Source: Litchfieldia sinesaloumensis (GTDB lineage Bacteria; Bacillota; Bacilli; Bacillales; Bacillaceae_L). From it: DNA of 64,000 nt. Position numbers and translations under genes: made by a program. Location: NCBI RefSeq assembly GCF_900156865.1, contig NZ_LT732529.1, forward strand, positions 4,133,073-4,197,072, given 5' to 3'. Within the stretch, counting starts at the first letter, position 1; each line of letters opens with the position of its first letter. Of this stretch, positions 16,713 to 28,151 are shown in pieces. Below the pieces are notes generated by a model. That model saw nothing but the letters and a program-made list of their open reading frames with translations, ran no database searches and was not told the origin of the DNA.

Positions 16713-17516
16713 ATGGAGAAGGTGAACGTTATTTTAACTATTAATCCTGAAAAATTGATCTTGAAACCTTCGTTTGCCACAATTAACTGCGAGCCCAATT
16801 GGCAATGGAAACGTAAAGAGCCTATTCCAAACTATGATTTATTGTATGTGTGGAGTGGTGAAGGTAATTTAAACTTAAACGGAAAGGATTACTTGATGAA
16901 GCGAGGTAGTTGCTTTCTCTTTCAACCAGGCGATTGGACAACTGCTACCCATAACCCTCAGAACCCTCTTATCTTAACTTACATCCATTTTGACATCGAA
17001 AGTGAACCTGAATTACTGCCAAAATCTTATCGGATCATGAAGGATATAATCCCTTTTGAGTCCCTTTTAACAAGATATGTACGGTTATTTCTAATAAAAA
17101 CATTTGGTGCAGAAACAGAAGCCCAGTTAATCCTAAAACAATTAATGATTCAACTATTACGAGATGAATATGAAGATGACGAACAAGTCGATCAAAATCA
17201 AAGTAATTTATTGGCAGCTATTCGAGAAGTGGCAAATTATGTGAAGCAACATCCTGGTAAAGGTCATACGGTTGAAAACTTAGCTGCTCGGGCAAACTTT
17301 TCTCCTCGTTATTTTTCGCTAAAGTTTAAAGAAATTATTGGCCAGCCAGTCCGCTCCTATATTGTTGAGGCTCGAATAGAGAGGGCTGAGCATTTACTTC
17401 ATTATACTGGAATGACGGTAACGGAAGTGGCTCAAGCACTGGGCTATGACAATTTACACTTCTTTAGTCGACAATTTAAAAAATATACAGGGAAAAGCCC
17501 TTCTGAAGTTCGCTAA
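16713..17516 (+). CDS. AraC-family transcriptional regulator
   Basis: 267 residues: N-terminal cupin-like ligand domain (about 1-140, with NYDLLYVWSGEGNLNLNGKD) and a C-terminal double helix-turn-helix (about 185-267). The HTH part has typical TVENLAARANFSPRYFSLKF and MTVTEVAQALGYDNLHFFSR. ATG 16713 lies just past a terminator-like hairpin; GTG 16722 is an alternative, and the ribosome site is not clear-cut. A ligand and target are not evident; the neighbours do not suggest a sugar operon. Confidence 0.88.
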   Translation: MEKVNVILTINPEKLILKPSFATINCEPNWQWKRKEPIPNYDLLYVWSGEGNLNLNGKDYLMKRGSCFLFQPGDWTTATHNPQNPLILTYIHFDIESEPELLPKSYRIMKDIIPFESLLTRYVRLFLIKTFGAETEAQLILKQLMIQLLRDEYEDDEQVDQNQSNLLAAIREVANYVKQHPGKGHTVENLAARANFSPRYFSLKFKEIIGQPVRSYIVEARIERAEHLLHYTGMTVTEVAQALGYDNLHFFSRQFKKYTGKSPSEVR

Positions 17517-17556
17517 CTTAGGTATCCACGAAATTTCCTCATTCTATCTTTGTATC

Positions 17557-17590
17557 GAAAACACCTAACAATATGTATAGGTGTTTTTTC
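17557..17590 (+). terminator. Terminator after AraC gene
   Basis: AACACCTA-ACAATATGTA-TAGGTGTT stem, then T tract. Confidence 0.85.
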
Positions 17591-17601
17591 TTATCAAAAA
17601 T

Positions 17602-17626
17602 ATGTAAAAAAATGCAAACTTTACAT
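17602..17626. promoter_or_regulatory. Inverted repeat upstream of asnO
   Basis: ATGTAAA-N11-TTTACAT. Spacing does not fit the TnrA/GlnR 17-base box. Possibly an operator, unassigned. Confidence 0.3.
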
Positions 17627-17781
17627 CAAATAATCTAAATATTTAAATAAATAAAGGTGGTACGATTAGTGTAACTTCAACCCAAAGGTGGAGTTAGGTG
17701 AAGATGATAATACGTTAGGAACGTTATGTTCTTACTAAATATTCGAAGAGTACAAAATTCATATAAGAAAGAGTGATCAAC

Positions 17782-19632
17782 ATGTGTGGAATTACAGGAT
17801 GGATTGATTGGCAACAGGATTTAAAATCCCAAACATTGATCATCGAAAAGATGGCCCAAACATTATCGAAGCGAGGTCCAGATGCCACTAATGTTTATAA
17901 TGACCATCATGTTGCATTAGGTCATACCAGGCTAATTGTTGTTGACCCTTCTGGAGGCATCCAGCCAATGACAAGGAAATCAATGAAAGGCCATGCTTAT
18001 ACGATTGTATATAATGGAGAGCTTTATAACACGGAAGAATTACGTAAAGAACTAATTAGTCATGGATATTCCTTTCAATCACATTCCGATACAGAAGTAC
18101 TATTGACCTCTTATATCCATTGGAAGGAAGAGTGTGTGGAACGATTAAATGGAATTTTCGCCTTTGCAATCTGGGAGCATGACAGGGAAAGGCTCTTTAT
18201 TGCTAGGGATCGACTTGGGGTAAAACCGTTGTTTTATAAGCATACAAATAGCACGCTTTTATTTGGGTCGGAACTTAAAGCGATATTGGCACATCCCGAG
18301 GTAAAGGCAGAAGTAGATCGTGAGGGTTTACAAGAGATTTTCGGTTTAGGGCCATCTCGTACACCTGGCCACGGTATTTATAAAGGAATACGTGAGTTAA
18401 GACCAGCTCATATTTTATCGTTTGATCGCAATGGTTTAAAAATGAATCGTTATTGGAATGTGGAGAGCGCAAAGCATTCTGATTCCCTCGATGATACGGT
18501 TGAAAAAGTGAGATTCCTTGTCAAAGATGCAGTTGAAAGGCAACTAGTTGCAGATGTTCCTGTCTGTACATTTTTGTCTGGAGGGCTTGATTCTAGTGCG
18601 ATAAGTGCGATTGCCGCCAACTATTTTCAGGAGCAAGGAAGAGGTGCGCTCCATACGTATTCGATTGACTATGAACGCAATAGCGAGTTTTTTAAATCAA
18701 GCTTATTTCAAGTTGATGAAGACAAACCATGGATTGATAAAATGGTTCACTATTTAGGTGTTAATCATCATTCGAAAATTATTACTCAGGAGCAACTTGC
18801 CGAGAGACTGACGGATGCCGTTAAGGGTAGAGACTTACCTGGGATGGCTGATATTGACTCATCCCTACTATGGTTTTCTGAGGAAATCAAACAAGATTTT
18901 ACAGTTGCATTATCAGGGGAATGTGCCGATGAAATCTTCGGTGGCTATCCTTGGTTTTATAAGCAAGAATTACTGCAAGATAATCATTTTCCATGGATGA
19001 AATCGGAAGGAGAAAGACACAAGCTTCTATTACCACATTGGCAGAAAAAACTGAACCTAAAAGATTACGTTCAAGAGCGATATGAGGAAACCTTAAGAGA
19101 AGTGCCACGGTTAGATGGAGAAAGTCCAATTGAGGGACGACGTAGGGAATTATTCTATCTAAATATGATTTGGTTCATGTCTACTTTGTTAGAACGAAAA
19201 GATCGTATGAGTATGGGGGCAAGTCTAGAGGTCCGTGTACCATTTGCCGATCATCGCTTAATAGAATATGTATGGAATATTCCATGGGAGATGAAAATGC
19301 TAGAGGGCAGGGAAAAGGGAATTCTACGTAAGGCATTAGAAGGAACACTACCCGATTCCGTTTTGTATAGAAAGAAAAATCCTTATCCGAAAACCCATAA
19401 CCCAGAGTATATGAGATTAGTAAAAAATATGCTTACTCGCACCATTGAAAACAAAAGTGCCCCTATATTAGAAATTGTTTCGGAGCAGAAGGTACGAGAG
19501 ATTATCGATTCGGAAGGAGCCTCCTTTAAAATTCCATGGTTTGGTCAACTAATGACAGGGCCACAGCTCATTGCCCATCTGGTGCAAATTAATGTCTGGC
19601 TTGACTCCTATAATGTGAACATTGTCGATTAG
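17782..19632 (+). CDS. asnO: Asparagine synthase (glutamine-hydrolysing), AsnO type
   Basis: 616 residues. It converts aspartate, ATP and glutamine to asparagine. The N-terminal glutaminase starts MCGITGW, so Cys2 becomes the nucleophile; this fixes the start at ATG 17782 rather than the three-codon-longer frame. The C-terminal synthetase has the PP-loop FLSGGLDSSAIS near residue 257. Length and motifs match the AsnB family, closest in character to B. subtilis AsnO (YisO), a sporulation-linked paralogue; assignment among paralogues is by judgement. It lies upstream of gltAB, glnA and dapLF. Confidence 0.88.
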   Translation: MCGITGWIDWQQDLKSQTLIIEKMAQTLSKRGPDATNVYNDHHVALGHTRLIVVDPSGGIQPMTRKSMKGHAYTIVYNGELYNTEELRKELISHGYSFQSHSDTEVLLTSYIHWKEECVERLNGIFAFAIWEHDRERLFIARDRLGVKPLFYKHTNSTLLFGSELKAILAHPEVKAEVDREGLQEIFGLGPSRTPGHGIYKGIRELRPAHILSFDRNGLKMNRYWNVESAKHSDSLDDTVEKVRFLVKDAVERQLVADVPVCTFLSGGLDSSAISAIAANYFQEQGRGALHTYSIDYERNSEFFKSSLFQVDEDKPWIDKMVHYLGVNHHSKIITQEQLAERLTDAVKGRDLPGMADIDSSLLWFSEEIKQDFTVALSGECADEIFGGYPWFYKQELLQDNHFPWMKSEGERHKLLLPHWQKKLNLKDYVQERYEETLREVPRLDGESPIEGRRRELFYLNMIWFMSTLLERKDRMSMGASLEVRVPFADHRLIEYVWNIPWEMKMLEGREKGILRKALEGTLPDSVLYRKKNPYPKTHNPEYMRLVKNMLTRTIENKSAPILEIVSEQKVREIIDSEGASFKIPWFGQLMTGPQLIAHLVQINVWLDSYNVNIVD

Positions 19633-19782
19633 TAGCGAACTACTCAACTCTATTAATTCCGATAAGTTAAAAAGTAGTGTCATTCAGTGCAAATTTTATA
19701 ACGATTAGTTTAAATATTTTAGCGAATTTCGCTGTTACTATTAAATTAACAAGAGACAAGAAAAGGAAGAAGGGAGATACAA

Positions 19783-22700
19783 ATGCACCAATTAAAAAGA
19801 CAAGGTTTATATGATCCCCAGTTTGAACATGACGCTTGTGGTATCGCCTTGCTTGCCAATATTTCAGGAGATAAAACACATACCATCGTTAGTCAAGCAC
19901 TAACGGCTCTTGAACGGTTAAATCATCGTGGAGGTCAGACTGGTGCCGAGAGGTTAGGAGATGGTTCCGGGATATTGACCGAGCTCCCACATCTATTATT
20001 TTTAAATGACTGGAAGGAGAAAGAGAAACAACTTCCAAGTAGCGGAACATATGGAGTAGCGATGATATTTTTACCACAAGAGGTAGAAAAAGTGACAGCT
20101 TACAAAACGAGAATAAATGAGATCGTGCAAAATGAAAATTTGGAGTTGTTTGGATGGCGAAATGTACCGACAAACGATGATGAGTTGGGAAAAACAGCTA
20201 AACAATCACAACCCTCCGTTCAACAATTGTTTGTTACTCCGACTAATAAGGAACTTGATAACGATCAATTTGAACGACTACTCTATGTTACACGCCGAAA
20301 AATAGAAAAAGCATTTGATGATGCTGGAGTGAACAAGGAAGATTGCTATATTGTTAGTTTTTCATCTAGGACTATCGTTTATAAAGGACTTCTCATACCA
20401 AGTCAGTTAAGAAGCTATTATGAAGATTTACAACGTAATGATTACCAATCAGCAATGGCTATGGTTCATAACCGTTTCAGTACGAACACGTTTCCAAGCT
20501 GGAGAAGAGCGCAGCCAAATCGGACATTAATGCATAATGGTGAAATTAACACTATAACAGGGAATGTAAACTGGATGATTGCACGGGAGCCAGTTCTTCA
20601 ATCAGACATACTGGAAGATAGTGAAGCACTCCATCCTGTAATTGACTTAGACGGTAGTGACACTGCAATGTTTGATAACGCTCTAGAATATTTGACAATG
20701 TCAGGATGGTCGCTTCCAAAAGCAATGATGCTCATGATTCCTGAACCTTGGCAAAATAATAAGCTTTTATCTGAGAAAAAACGAGCATTTTACCAATTTC
20801 ATAGTAGTTTGATGGAGGCTTGGGATGGACCTGCTGCAATGGGATTTACAAATGGAAAGCAGCTTGGAGCATGCCTCGATCGAAACGGGTTAAGGCCAGC
20901 ACGTTTGCTTGTTACTGATGCTGATTTCGTTTGTTTATCTTCGGAAGTAGGAGTCGTTGATATTCCTGAAGAAAAAATCATCCGAAAAGACCGTCTAAAA
21001 CCAGGACAGATGCTACTTATTGATTTTGAGAAGAAAAAGCTTTTACTTGATGAAGAGCTGAAACAACAGTTTATTAACGAGCATCCTTATGAGGACTGGG
21101 TTGCTGAGACAATTACTCCGATTGAGAAATTGCCCATACTCGCAAAGATTGAAAGTGAACAAGAAGGAGAAGAGAATCTACTACGTACTCAGAAAGCTTT
21201 TGGCTACACCTATGAAGAGTGGGATAAAATGATTAAGCCGATGGCGAAAGAGGGAAATGAACCAATTGGTTCGATGGGATACGATGCTCCGCTTGCTGTT
21301 CTTTCTACAAAACCTCAACTCCTATTCAATTATTTCAAACAGCGATTTGCTCAAGTTACAAACCCTCCAATTGATGCGATCCGCGAGAAGTATGTAACAT
21401 CTATGGAAGTCCTATTAGGAGCAGAGGGTAATCTATTGCAACCGAAGACTGAAGATTACAAAAAAATAAGAGTGGAGTCTCCTATTCTATCTGAAGTAGA
21501 AATGAGAAAAATACGCAGTTTGAATAATGAGGATTGGCGAGTATCGACGATTTCAATTCTCTTTCCAACGCAAGGGGTGTCATTGCAGGATCGCCTTCAA
21601 GAAATACTAGCCAGTGCTGAAAGAGCGGTGAGGAATGGTAGTAATCTAATCGTTTTAAGTGATCGGGGAATCAACCAGGCATACAGTGCAGTTCCTTCTC
21701 TACTTGCGGTATCGGCGCTTCACCATCATTTAATCCGACAGGGACTGAGAAGCAAAGTCAGCATTATCGTAGATTCTGGGGAACCAAGAGAAGTACATCA
21801 TTTTGCAGTGCTCCTTGGGTATGGTGCGAACGCAATTTATCCGTATCTGGTATACAAATCGCTATTACAACTCTCGGAGAAGAAGGGTACAGAACTAGCG
21901 AGTAATTATAGAAAGTCAGTTACAAAAGGAATATTGAAAATCATGTCCAAAATGGGTATTTCGACAGTTCAGAGTTATATAGGTGCTCAGATATTTGAGG
22001 CAGTCGGCATTAGTTCCGAAGTCATTGAAACGTATTTTCCGAGGACAGCATCTCGAATCGGTGGTCTGCAGATAGACGATATTGCGAAGGAAACTATATT
22101 ACGTCATAACCAGGCTTGGATAAATGAGGAGCTAACGTTGGATGAAGGTTCTGACCACCAGTGGCGTGCAAACGGAGAGTCACATTTATTCCGTCCAGAG
22201 ACTATCCACACCTTACAGCATGCCTGCCGAACTGGCAATTATGAGCTATATAAAAAATACAGTCACATGTTAGATGAAGATAATGAAAAGAGCAATACCC
22301 TACGAGGAATGTTCCGATTAAAAAGTAACAGAAAGCCTATTCCAATTGAGGAAGTTGAATCAATAGAGTCGATTTTTAAACGGTTCAAAACAGGGGCAAT
22401 GTCCTATGGTTCCATTAGTAAAGAGGCTCATGAGGCAATCGCAATTGCGATGAATCGAATTGGAGGAAAAAGTAATTCTGGAGAAGGTGGAGAGGACCCA
22501 AAGCGATTCACACCGCTTGCAAATGGAGATTCAAAATTAAGCAGAATAAAACAAGTCGCTTCTGGGCGTTTTGGCGTAACAAGCCACTACCTTGTTAATA
22601 GTGATGAAATCCAAATAAAAATGGCTCAAGGAGCAAAGCCAGGTGAGGGAGGTCAGCTTGCTGGTCATAAAGTGACCGTATCAGTAGCGAAAACGAGGGG

Positions 22701-24246
22701 TTCGACACCAGGTATTGAGCTAATTTCACCTCCTCCACATCATGATATTTACTCAATTGAGGACTTAGAGCAGCTCATTTATGATCTGAAAAATGCGAAT
22801 CCAAGTGCAGATATCAATGTAAAGCTTGTTTCAGGAACAGGCGTAGGTACAATCGCTGCGGGTGTTGCAAAAGCAAAGGCAGATGTCATTTTAATCAGTG
22901 GTTATGATGGGGGAACGGGTGCCGCGGCGAAAACAAGTATTAAACATGCTGGTTTGCCATGGGAGCTGGGTTTGGCAGAAGCGCATCAAACCTTAATGTT
23001 AAATGGGTTAAGAAACAGTGTGAGACTTGAGGCAGATGGAAAGCTGATGAATGGCCGAGACGTAGTGATTGCAGCATTATTAGGTGCAGAAGAATATGGG
23101 TTTGCAACGCTGCCGCTCGTTTCATTAGGTTGTGTCATGATGAGGGTTTGTCATTTGGATACTTGTCCAGTCGGCATTGCGACTCAGAACCCTGAACTAC
23201 GTAAAAAAATGACGGGGACAGCAGATCATATTGTTCACCTAATGACATTTATTGCGACCGAAGTTCGTGAATATATGGCTGAATTTGGCTTTAGAACGCT
23301 GGACGAAATGGTAGGCCATACAGATGTAATCCAGTTAGCCGATGTGTTGGGTTGGAAAATGAAAAAGCTTGATCTGTCTCCGCTTTTAGTAAGGCATGAA
23401 GGAGAACGAGTTTCAACTACAAAACAGGATCATCAACTTCAGCAAACGCTCGATTATCAAGAACTTCTACCGGTAAGTCGTGAAGCATGGGAGAACCAAC
23501 AAACAATAAGATATCTTTCACAAATAAAAAATACAGATCGATCCGTTGGAACAATAACTGGTAGTGAAATATCGAAACAATTTGGCTCGGTTGGTTTACC
23601 AGAGGATACACTCCACTTTCTTTTCAAGGGCTCAGCAGGTCAAAGCTTTGGTGCATTTATTCCAAATGGCCTTACCTTAGAGGTAGAAGGTGAGGGTAAT
23701 GACTACGTAGGTAAAGGGCTCTCAGGAGGAAAAATCATTGTCCGTCCATCAGGTTTATCACCTCTCGCTGCCGAAGACAATGTAATTATTGGTAATGCCG
23801 CATTTTATGGAGCTACAAGCGGGAAGGCGTTTATCCGAGGGAAGGCAGGAGAAAGATTTTGTGTTCGGAACAGCGGAGCTACCGTTGTTGTTGAAGGAGT
23901 AGGTGAACACGGCTGTGAATACATGACAGGAGGTAGTGCTGTCATTCTTGGAGAAGTGGGTAAAAACTTTGCAGCAGGTATGTCCGGAGGAATCGCTTAT
24001 ATCTACGAACCAGCTAATAAACAGTTCGAGCATGAATATAATTCAGAGCTAGTTCTACTAGAAGCAATTGATGACCTAGAAGAAAAAAACAATGTATACA
24101 AGCTACTAAAAGAACATTATGAGTACACGAATAGTCCAATAGCATACCGCATCATTCAAAATTGGAAAAAAGAAGCGGGTCGGTTTATTAAAGTAATCCC
24201 ACAAAACTATAAGCGAATTCTAGAATCTGAGAATTTAGTTGTCTAG
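19783..24246 (+). CDS. gltA: Glutamate synthase large subunit GltA (GOGAT)
   Basis: 1,487 residues. Glutamine amidotransferase plus FMN/Fe-S synthase. It transfers glutamine amide nitrogen to 2-oxoglutarate, using electrons delivered by the small subunit. The glutaminase Cys is in [11 protein letters not shown] near residue 19, after a short propeptide. The [3Fe-4S] motif [15 protein letters not shown] is near 1120, and the FMN-binding region contains [11 protein letters not shown] and [15 protein letters not shown]. The C-terminal glycine-rich beta-helix ([10 protein letters not shown], then [11 protein letters not shown]) is complete. The start ATG follows AGAAGGGAGA. No gltC is adjacent. 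Confidence 0.96.
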   Translation: MHQLKRQGLYDPQFEHDACGIALLANISGDKTHTIVSQALTALERLNHRGGQTGAERLGDGSGILTELPHLLFLNDWKEKEKQLPSSGTYGVAMIFLPQEVEKVTAYKTRINEIVQNENLELFGWRNVPTNDDELGKTAKQSQPSVQQLFVTPTNKELDNDQFERLLYVTRRKIEKAFDDAGVNKEDCYIVSFSSRTIVYKGLLIPSQLRSYYEDLQRNDYQSAMAMVHNRFSTNTFPSWRRAQPNRTLMHNGEINTITGNVNWMIAREPVLQSDILEDSEALHPVIDLDGSDTAMFDNALEYLTMSGWSLPKAMMLMIPEPWQNNKLLSEKKRAFYQFHSSLMEAWDGPAAMGFTNGKQLGACLDRNGLRPARLLVTDADFVCLSSEVGVVDIPEEKIIRKDRLKPGQMLLIDFEKKKLLLDEELKQQFINEHPYEDWVAETITPIEKLPILAKIESEQEGEENLLRTQKAFGYTYEEWDKMIKPMAKEGNEPIGSMGYDAPLAVLSTKPQLLFNYFKQRFAQVTNPPIDAIREKYVTSMEVLLGAEGNLLQPKTEDYKKIRVESPILSEVEMRKIRSLNNEDWRVSTISILFPTQGVSLQDRLQEILASAERAVRNGSNLIVLSDRGINQAYSAVPSLLAVSALHHHLIRQGLRSKVSIIVDSGEPREVHHFAVLLGYGANAIYPYLVYKSLLQLSEKKGTELASNYRKSVTKGILKIMSKMGISTVQSYIGAQIFEAVGISSEVIETYFPRTASRIGGLQIDDIAKETILRHNQAWINEELTLDEGSDHQWRANGESHLFRPETIHTLQHACRTGNYELYKKYSHMLDEDNEKSNTLRGMFRLKSNRKPIPIEEVESIESIFKRFKTGAMSYGSISKEAHEAIAIAMNRIGGKSNSGEGGEDPKRFTPLANGDSKLSRIKQVASGRFGVTSHYLVNSDEIQIKMAQGAKPGEGGQLAGHKVTVSVAKTRGSTPGIELISPPPHHDIYSIEDLEQLIYDLKNANPSADINVKLVSGTGVGTIAAGVAKAKADVILISGYDGGTGAAAKTSIKHAGLPWELGLAEAHQTLMLNGLRNSVRLEADGKLMNGRDVVIAALLGAEEYGFATLPLVSLGCVMMRVCHLDTCPVGIATQNPELRKKMTGTADHIVHLMTFIATEVREYMAEFGFRTLDEMVGHTDVIQLADVLGWKMKKLDLSPLLVRHEGERVSTTKQDHQLQQTLDYQELLPVSREAWENQQTIRYLSQIKNTDRSVGTITGSEISKQFGSVGLPEDTLHFLFKGSAGQSFGAFIPNGLTLEVEGEGNDYVGKGLSGGKIIVRPSGLSPLAAEDNVIIGNAAFYGATSGKAFIRGKAGERFCVRNSGATVVVEGVGEHGCEYMTGGSAVILGEVGKNFAAGMSGGIAYIYEPANKQFEHEYNSELVLLEAIDDLEEKNNVYKLLKEHYEYTNSPIAYRIIQNWKKEAGRFIKVIPQNYKRILESENLVV

Positions 24247-24283
24247 TAGAGTGTTAAGAGGTAAAAGAAATGAGGTGCATGAT

Positions 24284-25750
24284 TTGGGAAAGGAAACAGG
24301 ATTTATAGATTACAAGCGACAGCCCGCAACTTACCGTGAGCCGTTGCAACGCCTGAAGGACTGGAAGGAAATATCCACTCTTCCTCCTTCAAGGGATCTA
24401 GTAAACCAAGCAGCACGTTGTATGGATTGTGGAGTACCGTTTTGCCAAAACGGAAGCGTGCTGAGTGGGATGACTACCGGTTGTCCTTTATATAATCTAA
24501 TCCCGGAATGGAATGAACTTGTCTATCGAGGAAATTGGAAAGAGGCCTATTTACGACTAAGTAAGACGAATCCATTTCCGGAATTTACAGGAAGAGCATG
24601 TCCGGCACCTTGTGAGGCAGGCTGTGTTGCTTCATTATATGAAAGTTCTGTCACGATAAAAAATATTGAATGGGCAATTATTGATAAAGCCTTCGAGGAA
24701 GGATGGGTAACTCCAAAAATACCTAACAATCGAACAGGAAAAAAGGTTGCCATTATTGGATCAGGACCAGCAGGTTTAGCAAGTGCTTCCGAACTGAATC
24801 AATATGGACATTCGGTAACCGTGTTTGAACGCTCTGATCGTATCGGAGGACTACTCACGTACGGAATACCAAAAATGAAAATTGAGCAGCATGTAGTCGA
24901 TCGTCGAATCAATCTCTTAAAAGAATCTGGTATTGAATTTGTGACAAATACAGAGATTGGCAAAGATTATCCTCTCGAAACATTACATTCAGAGTACGAC
25001 AGTGTCATTATTTGCACAGGCGCAACGAAACCACGAGATTTGGTAGTAGATGGTAGAGAACTAGAAGGTATTCATTATGCAATGGATTATCTGCATAGCA
25101 ATACGAAAAGCATGCTGGATTCTAACTTCGAAGATGGAAATTTTATCTCTGCAGAAGGAAAAGACGTCATTGTAATTGGAGGAGGGGACACTGCGACTGA
25201 CTGTGTGTCAACTGCACTCCGCCATAACTGTAAAAGTTTAGTACAGTTTGACATCTATCCTGAACGTTCTGGGTCTCGTCCAGAAGGAAATCCATGGCCC
25301 GAATATCCACTTATTCATAAGCTTGATCATGGACATGAAGAGGCAGTGGCAAAGTTTGGAAAAGAGCCTCGTTCATTTGCCACCTCAGCCGTTGAATTTG
25401 TTGGAGACGAGTATGGCCAATTAGCGGGCGTGAAGAGTGCAGAGATTAAAACAATTGTTAATGAAAATGGGGAGAAAATAAGAGAAAAAGTCCCAGGAAC
25501 CGAAAAATTCTGGCCAGCTCAGCTTGTTTTATTAGCTGTAGGTTTTGAAGGAATGGAACGCGAACTGTTGGAACATTCGAATCTTGAAATACCAAAACGA
25601 ACTGATCAGGTAGAGAACCGATACGGAACAAACAAGGCAGGAACATTCATAGCAGGAGATGCCCGCCGTGGTTCAAGTTTAATCGTATGGGCGATTCAAG
25701 AAGGAAAAGAAGTTGCAGCAGCATGTAATGAATATGTGATGAACCATTAA
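24284..25750 (+). CDS. gltB: Glutamate synthase small subunit GltB
   Basis: 488 residues. NADPH-oxidising FAD and Fe-S partner of GltA. N-terminal cysteine groups CMDCGVPFC and CPAPCEAGC, FAD-binding VAIIGSGPAGLASASEL near 150, NADPH-binding VIVIGGGDTATDC near 290. The start is taken as TTG 24284 (MGKETGFIDYKR), six bases after GAGGTG and at the family's usual N-terminus. The frame stays open back to 24239, inside the gltA end, but has no ribosome site there. Confidence 0.95.
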   Translation: MGKETGFIDYKRQPATYREPLQRLKDWKEISTLPPSRDLVNQAARCMDCGVPFCQNGSVLSGMTTGCPLYNLIPEWNELVYRGNWKEAYLRLSKTNPFPEFTGRACPAPCEAGCVASLYESSVTIKNIEWAIIDKAFEEGWVTPKIPNNRTGKKVAIIGSGPAGLASASELNQYGHSVTVFERSDRIGGLLTYGIPKMKIEQHVVDRRINLLKESGIEFVTNTEIGKDYPLETLHSEYDSVIICTGATKPRDLVVDGRELEGIHYAMDYLHSNTKSMLDSNFEDGNFISAEGKDVIVIGGGDTATDCVSTALRHNCKSLVQFDIYPERSGSRPEGNPWPEYPLIHKLDHGHEEAVAKFGKEPRSFATSAVEFVGDEYGQLAGVKSAEIKTIVNENGEKIREKVPGTEKFWPAQLVLLAVGFEGMERELLEHSNLEIPKRTDQVENRYGTNKAGTFIAGDARRGSSLIVWAIQEGKEVAAACNEYVMNH

Positions 25751-25869
25751 TAAGGATGTTCAAGAAGTTCGGAGAGAAGAAATTCATAGGTAGGGAGTGA
25801 CTAGTACCCACCGTGGACGTTTTCATCCTTCACTCTTGAACTCGCAACTATAGATGTGGAGGAGTAAGA

Positions 25870-27114
25870 ATGACTTTAACGGATTATACCCAACAACTCT
25901 TCGCTGAACGAATCGGCGGCCAGACATTTGGACTAAAAGAGGAAATCTTTAAGTTTGAAAAAATAAAAAGGGCAAAAAAGGCCGCTTTAACAGAGAATCC
26001 TCATATCGAGTTAATAGATTTGGGTGTAGGTGAACCGGATGAGATGGCTGATCTAAGTGTGGTTGAGAAGTTGTCACAAGAGGCTGCTAGACCTGAAAAT
26101 CGTTTCTATTCAGATAATGGTATTCCTGAATTTAAGGAAGCAGCAGCACGCTACATGGAGGAAGTGTTTGGTGTACGTGATTTGAATCCAGAGACAGAAA
26201 TTAATCATGTGATAGGATCCAAATCGGCACTTACAATGTTACCTGCTGCATTTATAAATCCAGGTGACATTACACTAATGCCAACTCCTAGCTACCCCGT
26301 ACTAGCTACTTACACAAAATACTATGGGGGTGAAGTTGTCCAACTACCTCTACTAGAAGAGAATGGATTTTTACCACAGCTTAATCAGATAGATAGTGAA
26401 ACATTAAAAAGAGCGAAATTACTTTACTTAAATTATCCGAATAACCCAACTGGTGCTGCCGCAACACGAGAGTTTTTTGAGGAAGTTGTTTCATTCGCGA
26501 AACAGAATAATTTAATTGTCGTTCACGACGCAGCCTATGCGGCATTAGTATTTGATGGTGAAAAACCACTGAGTTTTCTATCAATACCGGGAGCCAAGGA
26601 GGTCGGTGTTGAGCTACACTCCTTATCAAAGTCCTTTAATATGACAGGGTGGAGAATTGGCTTTATCGCCGGTCATCCGAATCTAGTTAAAGCATTTGCT
26701 ACTGTGAAGGATAATAGTGACTCAGGGCAATTTATCCCGATTCAAAAAGCAGCAGCATATGCATTAGCACATCCGGAGATTACAGTTAGAACAGCTGAGA
26801 AATACTCGCGCCGCCATGAATCACTTGTGAATGTGCTCCGCGACTGTGGTTTTAAAGCAGAAAAACCAAAAGGTTCATTTTTCCTCTATGTGGAAATCCC
26901 GGTTGGAGTGGTAGGAGGTCCGACTTTCGCTAGTGCAGAAGAGTTTGGACAGTATTTAATACGAGAACACTTGATTTCAAGTGTACCTTGGGATGACGTT
27001 GGTAATTATGTGCGGTTCTCTGTGACATTCCAGGCAGATGATAGAGAAGATGAAAAGAAAGTCATAGAAGAGATAAGAACACGGTTAAGTAGAGTTCAAT
27101 TTATCTTTTATTAA
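25870..27114 (+). CDS. dapL: LL-diaminopimelate aminotransferase-like PLP enzyme
   Basis: 414 residues, class I/II fold. The PLP lysine is in SLSKSFNMTGWRIGF near 257; NYPNNPTG is near 182, and LIDLGVGEPDEMAD near the N-terminus is typical of DapL. This enzyme makes LL-DAP directly from tetrahydrodipicolinate and glutamate, bypassing the acetylated intermediates used by B. subtilis. The dapF gene 40 bases downstream and gltAB upstream support this assignment over a general aminotransferase. ATG 25870 follows GTGGAGGAGTAAGA. A 119-base gap with hairpins separates it from gltB. Confidence 0.8.
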   Translation: MTLTDYTQQLFAERIGGQTFGLKEEIFKFEKIKRAKKAALTENPHIELIDLGVGEPDEMADLSVVEKLSQEAARPENRFYSDNGIPEFKEAAARYMEEVFGVRDLNPETEINHVIGSKSALTMLPAAFINPGDITLMPTPSYPVLATYTKYYGGEVVQLPLLEENGFLPQLNQIDSETLKRAKLLYLNYPNNPTGAAATREFFEEVVSFAKQNNLIVVHDAAYAALVFDGEKPLSFLSIPGAKEVGVELHSLSKSFNMTGWRIGFIAGHPNLVKAFATVKDNSDSGQFIPIQKAAAYALAHPEITVRTAEKYSRRHESLVNVLRDCGFKAEKPKGSFFLYVEIPVGVVGGPTFASAEEFGQYLIREHLISSVPWDDVGNYVRFSVTFQADDREDEKKVIEEIRTRLSRVQFIFY

Positions 27115-27153
27115 AGTACAAATTATCCTATAGAGATGGGAAGGTGGGTTTCA

Positions 27154-28029
27154 ATGCTCTTTACCAAAATGCATGGCTTGGGTAACAACTATATCATTTT
27201 CAATCTCTTAGAATCCTCCTTGAGGGAACAAGATCTTACGAATCTCGCAATCGCAGTGTCAGACGTAAACTTTGGAATAGGTTCTGATGGTATGATTCTC
27301 ATCTGCCCTTCAAGTGTTGCAGATTTTCGAATGAGAATATTTAATGAGGATGGTTCAGAAGGAAAAAATTGCGGAAATGGACTACGCTGTGTAGCAAAAT
27401 ATTTAGTAGATCATTTGTATGCTGAATCTAACACATTTTCGATAGAAACACTTGGAGGAATTGTTCATGTGACGGTCTCAACAGGGCATAAAAACGTTGT
27501 AGAGTTCATCACTGTTGATATGGGCGAACCCAAATTACTTAAAGGGATGATTCCGATGAAGGGGGAACCTTTTTCATCCACAATCAACGAAACGTTTACA
27601 ATTGCTGGAACTCCTTATGATTTGACCTGTGTTTCAATGGGGAACCCACACGCAATCTATTTTGTAGAAAATGTACATGAGGTACCCCTTGAAATAATAG
27701 GGCCTAGCATTGAGCACTCAGAATTGTTTCCTGAAAGAGTAAATGTAGGGATTGTCACTGTGAAAAATAATGAAGAAATTGATTATCGAGTCTGGGAAAG
27801 AGGTTCTGGTATTACAATGGCTTGTGGTACAGGTGCCTGTGCAGCTGTAGTAGCAGCTACTCTAAATGGAAAACTAGCAAAAAACCGCCCTATTACTGTA
27901 CATCTTCCAGGTGGAGACTTGGAAATCAGATGGGATGAAAACAATCATATCTGGAAAAAAGGGACGGCTGAGTATATCTGCCACGGTGAAATTGATGTAA
28001 AAGCATCATTGGCAAGGAACATCATCTAA
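27154..28029 (+). CDS. dapF: Diaminopimelate epimerase DapF
   Basis: 291 residues. PLP-independent epimerase converting LL-DAP to meso-DAP for lysine and peptidoglycan. Both catalytic cysteines are present, in GSEGKNCGNGLRCVAKY near residue 75 and MACGTGACAAV near 225. ATG 27154 (MLFTKMHGLGNNYI) is the family start, with AAGGTGGG upstream. It probably forms an operon with dapL. Confidence 0.95.
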   Translation: MLFTKMHGLGNNYIIFNLLESSLREQDLTNLAIAVSDVNFGIGSDGMILICPSSVADFRMRIFNEDGSEGKNCGNGLRCVAKYLVDHLYAESNTFSIETLGGIVHVTVSTGHKNVVEFITVDMGEPKLLKGMIPMKGEPFSSTINETFTIAGTPYDLTCVSMGNPHAIYFVENVHEVPLEIIGPSIEHSELFPERVNVGIVTVKNNEEIDYRVWERGSGITMACGTGACAAVVAATLNGKLAKNRPITVHLPGGDLEIRWDENNHIWKKGTAEYICHGEIDVKASLARNII

Positions 28030-28078
28030 AACTATTTTGGGAAAAAAAGATTAGACCTCGCACGTCTACAAGCTAATA

Positions 28079-28095
28079 CATCAGATGACCTGATG
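28079..28095. promoter_or_regulatory. Short palindrome upstream of glnA
   Basis: CATCAG-ATGAC-CTGATG, 6-base perfect arms. It has the look of a GntR/FadR-type operator, but no such regulator is nearby. No clear GlnR/TnrA box was found in the 122-base gap. Confidence 0.35.
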
Positions 28096-28151
28096 AATTG
28101 AGTCTTAATTAATGGTGCGGTGCTAATTACAAATATAAGGAGGAATTAGTT

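Noticed and set aside
17650..17700. T-box-like AAAGGTGGTACG sequence upstream of asnO
   Set aside because: The downstream sequence does not continue ACCGCG, no terminator hairpin follows, and no specifier stem is evident.
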